Source of the DNA: Eubacteriaceae bacterium UBA4266
GTDB lineage: Bacteria; Bacillota; Clostridia; Eubacteriales; Eubacteriaceae
Reading direction: 5' to 3'
Assembly: GCA_002396065.1 (NCBI GenBank)
Contig: DGWE01000022.1
Location: 1 to 7,021 of the forward strand
Length of the DNA: 7,021 bases
Part shown: piece by piece, positions 6,471 through 7,021 of the stretch
Layout: the number at the start of each line of letters is the position of its first letter
Numbering within the stretch: position 1 is the stretch's first letter
Program-made: the position numbers and the translations under genes
The notes under the pieces: generated by a model
The model's database searches: none
What the model was told of the DNA's origin: nothing
What the model saw: only the letters and a program-made list of their open reading frames with translations

Positions 6471-7004
6471 TTATTTTCCCGGAGGCGTCAGCTGCTGCAT
6501 GCGTTTCGGCAGGAAGCGGTAAATGACACAGGCGATGATGACGTTGGCAAAAGCCGCGGGAATCAGCACCGGCACGAGAGCCATCGCGACCTTGAATGTC
6601 ATCAATGGGGAAGTCGCGAGCAGCGCAATCGGCACGTTGAAAATCACCGCGACGACGCAGCCGACGACGTAGGCGACGATGCTGTTGACGTGATGGTCGA
6701 GCAGCAGTTTGACGCTCCAGTAGAAGGCGACCATCGTGACGCCCATCATCACGCCGTTGATCAGGTGGACTGGCAGCGAAAGCGGGAACCCTGAGGTCGC
6801 GGCCGTCAGGATGTGGGCCAAAAAGCCGATGGCGAAGCCCCAGGGCGCGCCGAGGACCAGTACGGAGATGAAGGCCGGCAGCGAATCGAAAGCGATGGAG
6901 CCCATGATTTTGATGTTGGCGCCGACAAAGGACAAAGCAATGAACACGGCCGCGTAGACGAGCTGACGGGTCGGGTTCATTTTTTCAGTTTTATTGTTTT
7001 CCAT
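6471..7004 (-). CDS. cblT: ECF transporter S component, probable alpha-ribazole transporter
   Basis: A 177-residue membrane protein with about five or six hydrophobic helices (roughly 15-33, 42-68, 77-100, 108-130 and 137-165) and a short charged N-terminus. Size and pattern fit a substrate-binding S component of an energy-coupling factor transporter, which uses shared EcfA, EcfA' and EcfT subunits encoded elsewhere. Features typical of the fold are the N-terminal TRQLVYAAVFIALSFVGANIKI, SIAFDSLPAFISVLVLGAPWGFAIGFLAHIL, and the PVHLINGVMMG segment. The pairing with a CblS-like gene one base downstream points to alpha-ribazole as substrate; by sequence alone another vitamin precursor is possible. 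AAAGGA lies nine bases upstream of the ATG, close to the window edge, so the promoter and any riboswitch would be beyond it. Its C-terminal end RFLPKRMQQLTPPGK is cytoplasmic. Confidence 0.68.
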   Translation of the reverse strand: MENNKTEKMNPTRQLVYAAVFIALSFVGANIKIMGSIAFDSLPAFISVLVLGAPWGFAIGFLAHILTAATSGFPLSLPVHLINGVMMGVTMVAFYWSVKLLLDHHVNSIVAYVVGCVVAVIFNVPIALLATSPLMTFKVAMALVPVLIPAAFANVIIACVIYRFLPKRMQQLTPPGK

Positions 7005-7021
7005 TACACAATTTCCTTTCT

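Noticed and set aside
1..7021. Defence system, prophage, CRISPR array or mobile element
   Set aside because: No direct-repeat arrays, transposase, integrase, toxin-antitoxin pair or defence domains were seen. Patatin-like enzymes do occur in some anti-phage systems (CapV), but here no cyclic-nucleotide synthase or related partner is nearby.

Overview
The window looks like a chromosomal segment of an anaerobic, fairly GC-rich Bacillota (Clostridia or Eubacteriales-type) bacterium. This is inferred from AGGAGG-type ribosome binding sites, a KtrAB-type potassium system, an ECF-transporter S component and a predicted alpha-ribazole salvage pair. There is no phage, IS, CRISPR, tRNA or rRNA signal. 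Gene density is high and no gene-free stretch reaches 300 bases.

Layout. (1) Positions 1-864 hold the last 29 codons of an amino-acid ABC permease, followed 15 bases later by its GlnQ-type ATPase: the end of a polar amino-acid uptake operon. (2) An 88-base gap (865-952) carries a good extended -10 promoter. (3) Positions 953-5646 hold five tightly packed + strand genes with gaps of 4 to 18 bases: patatin-like phospholipase A, metF (methylenetetrahydrofolate reductase), a KtrB/TrkH potassium translocation subunit, its KtrA/TrkA regulatory partner, and a second, divergent patatin-like phospholipase. With the promoter before and a strong terminator after, this reads as one transcription unit. 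(4) A near-perfect palindromic hairpin with A and T tracts (5688-5727) should stop transcription from both sides. (5) On the - strand (7004 to 5735) is a two-gene unit: an ECF S component, best matched to the alpha-ribazole transporter CblT, and an AIR-synthase (PurM)-like protein, best matched to the alpha-ribazole kinase CblS.

How the genes may work together. MetF makes 5-methyl-tetrahydrofolate, whose methyl group goes to methionine, often through cobalamin-dependent MetH. CblT and CblS would salvage alpha-ribazole to complete the lower ligand of cobalamin. The two convergent units therefore touch the same methyl/corrinoid metabolism, although this link is inferred. KtrB and KtrA form a complete potassium uptake system. 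Why two cytoplasmic lipid-hydrolase-like proteins bracket metF and ktrBA is not explained by known biology and is the most unusual aspect of the window.
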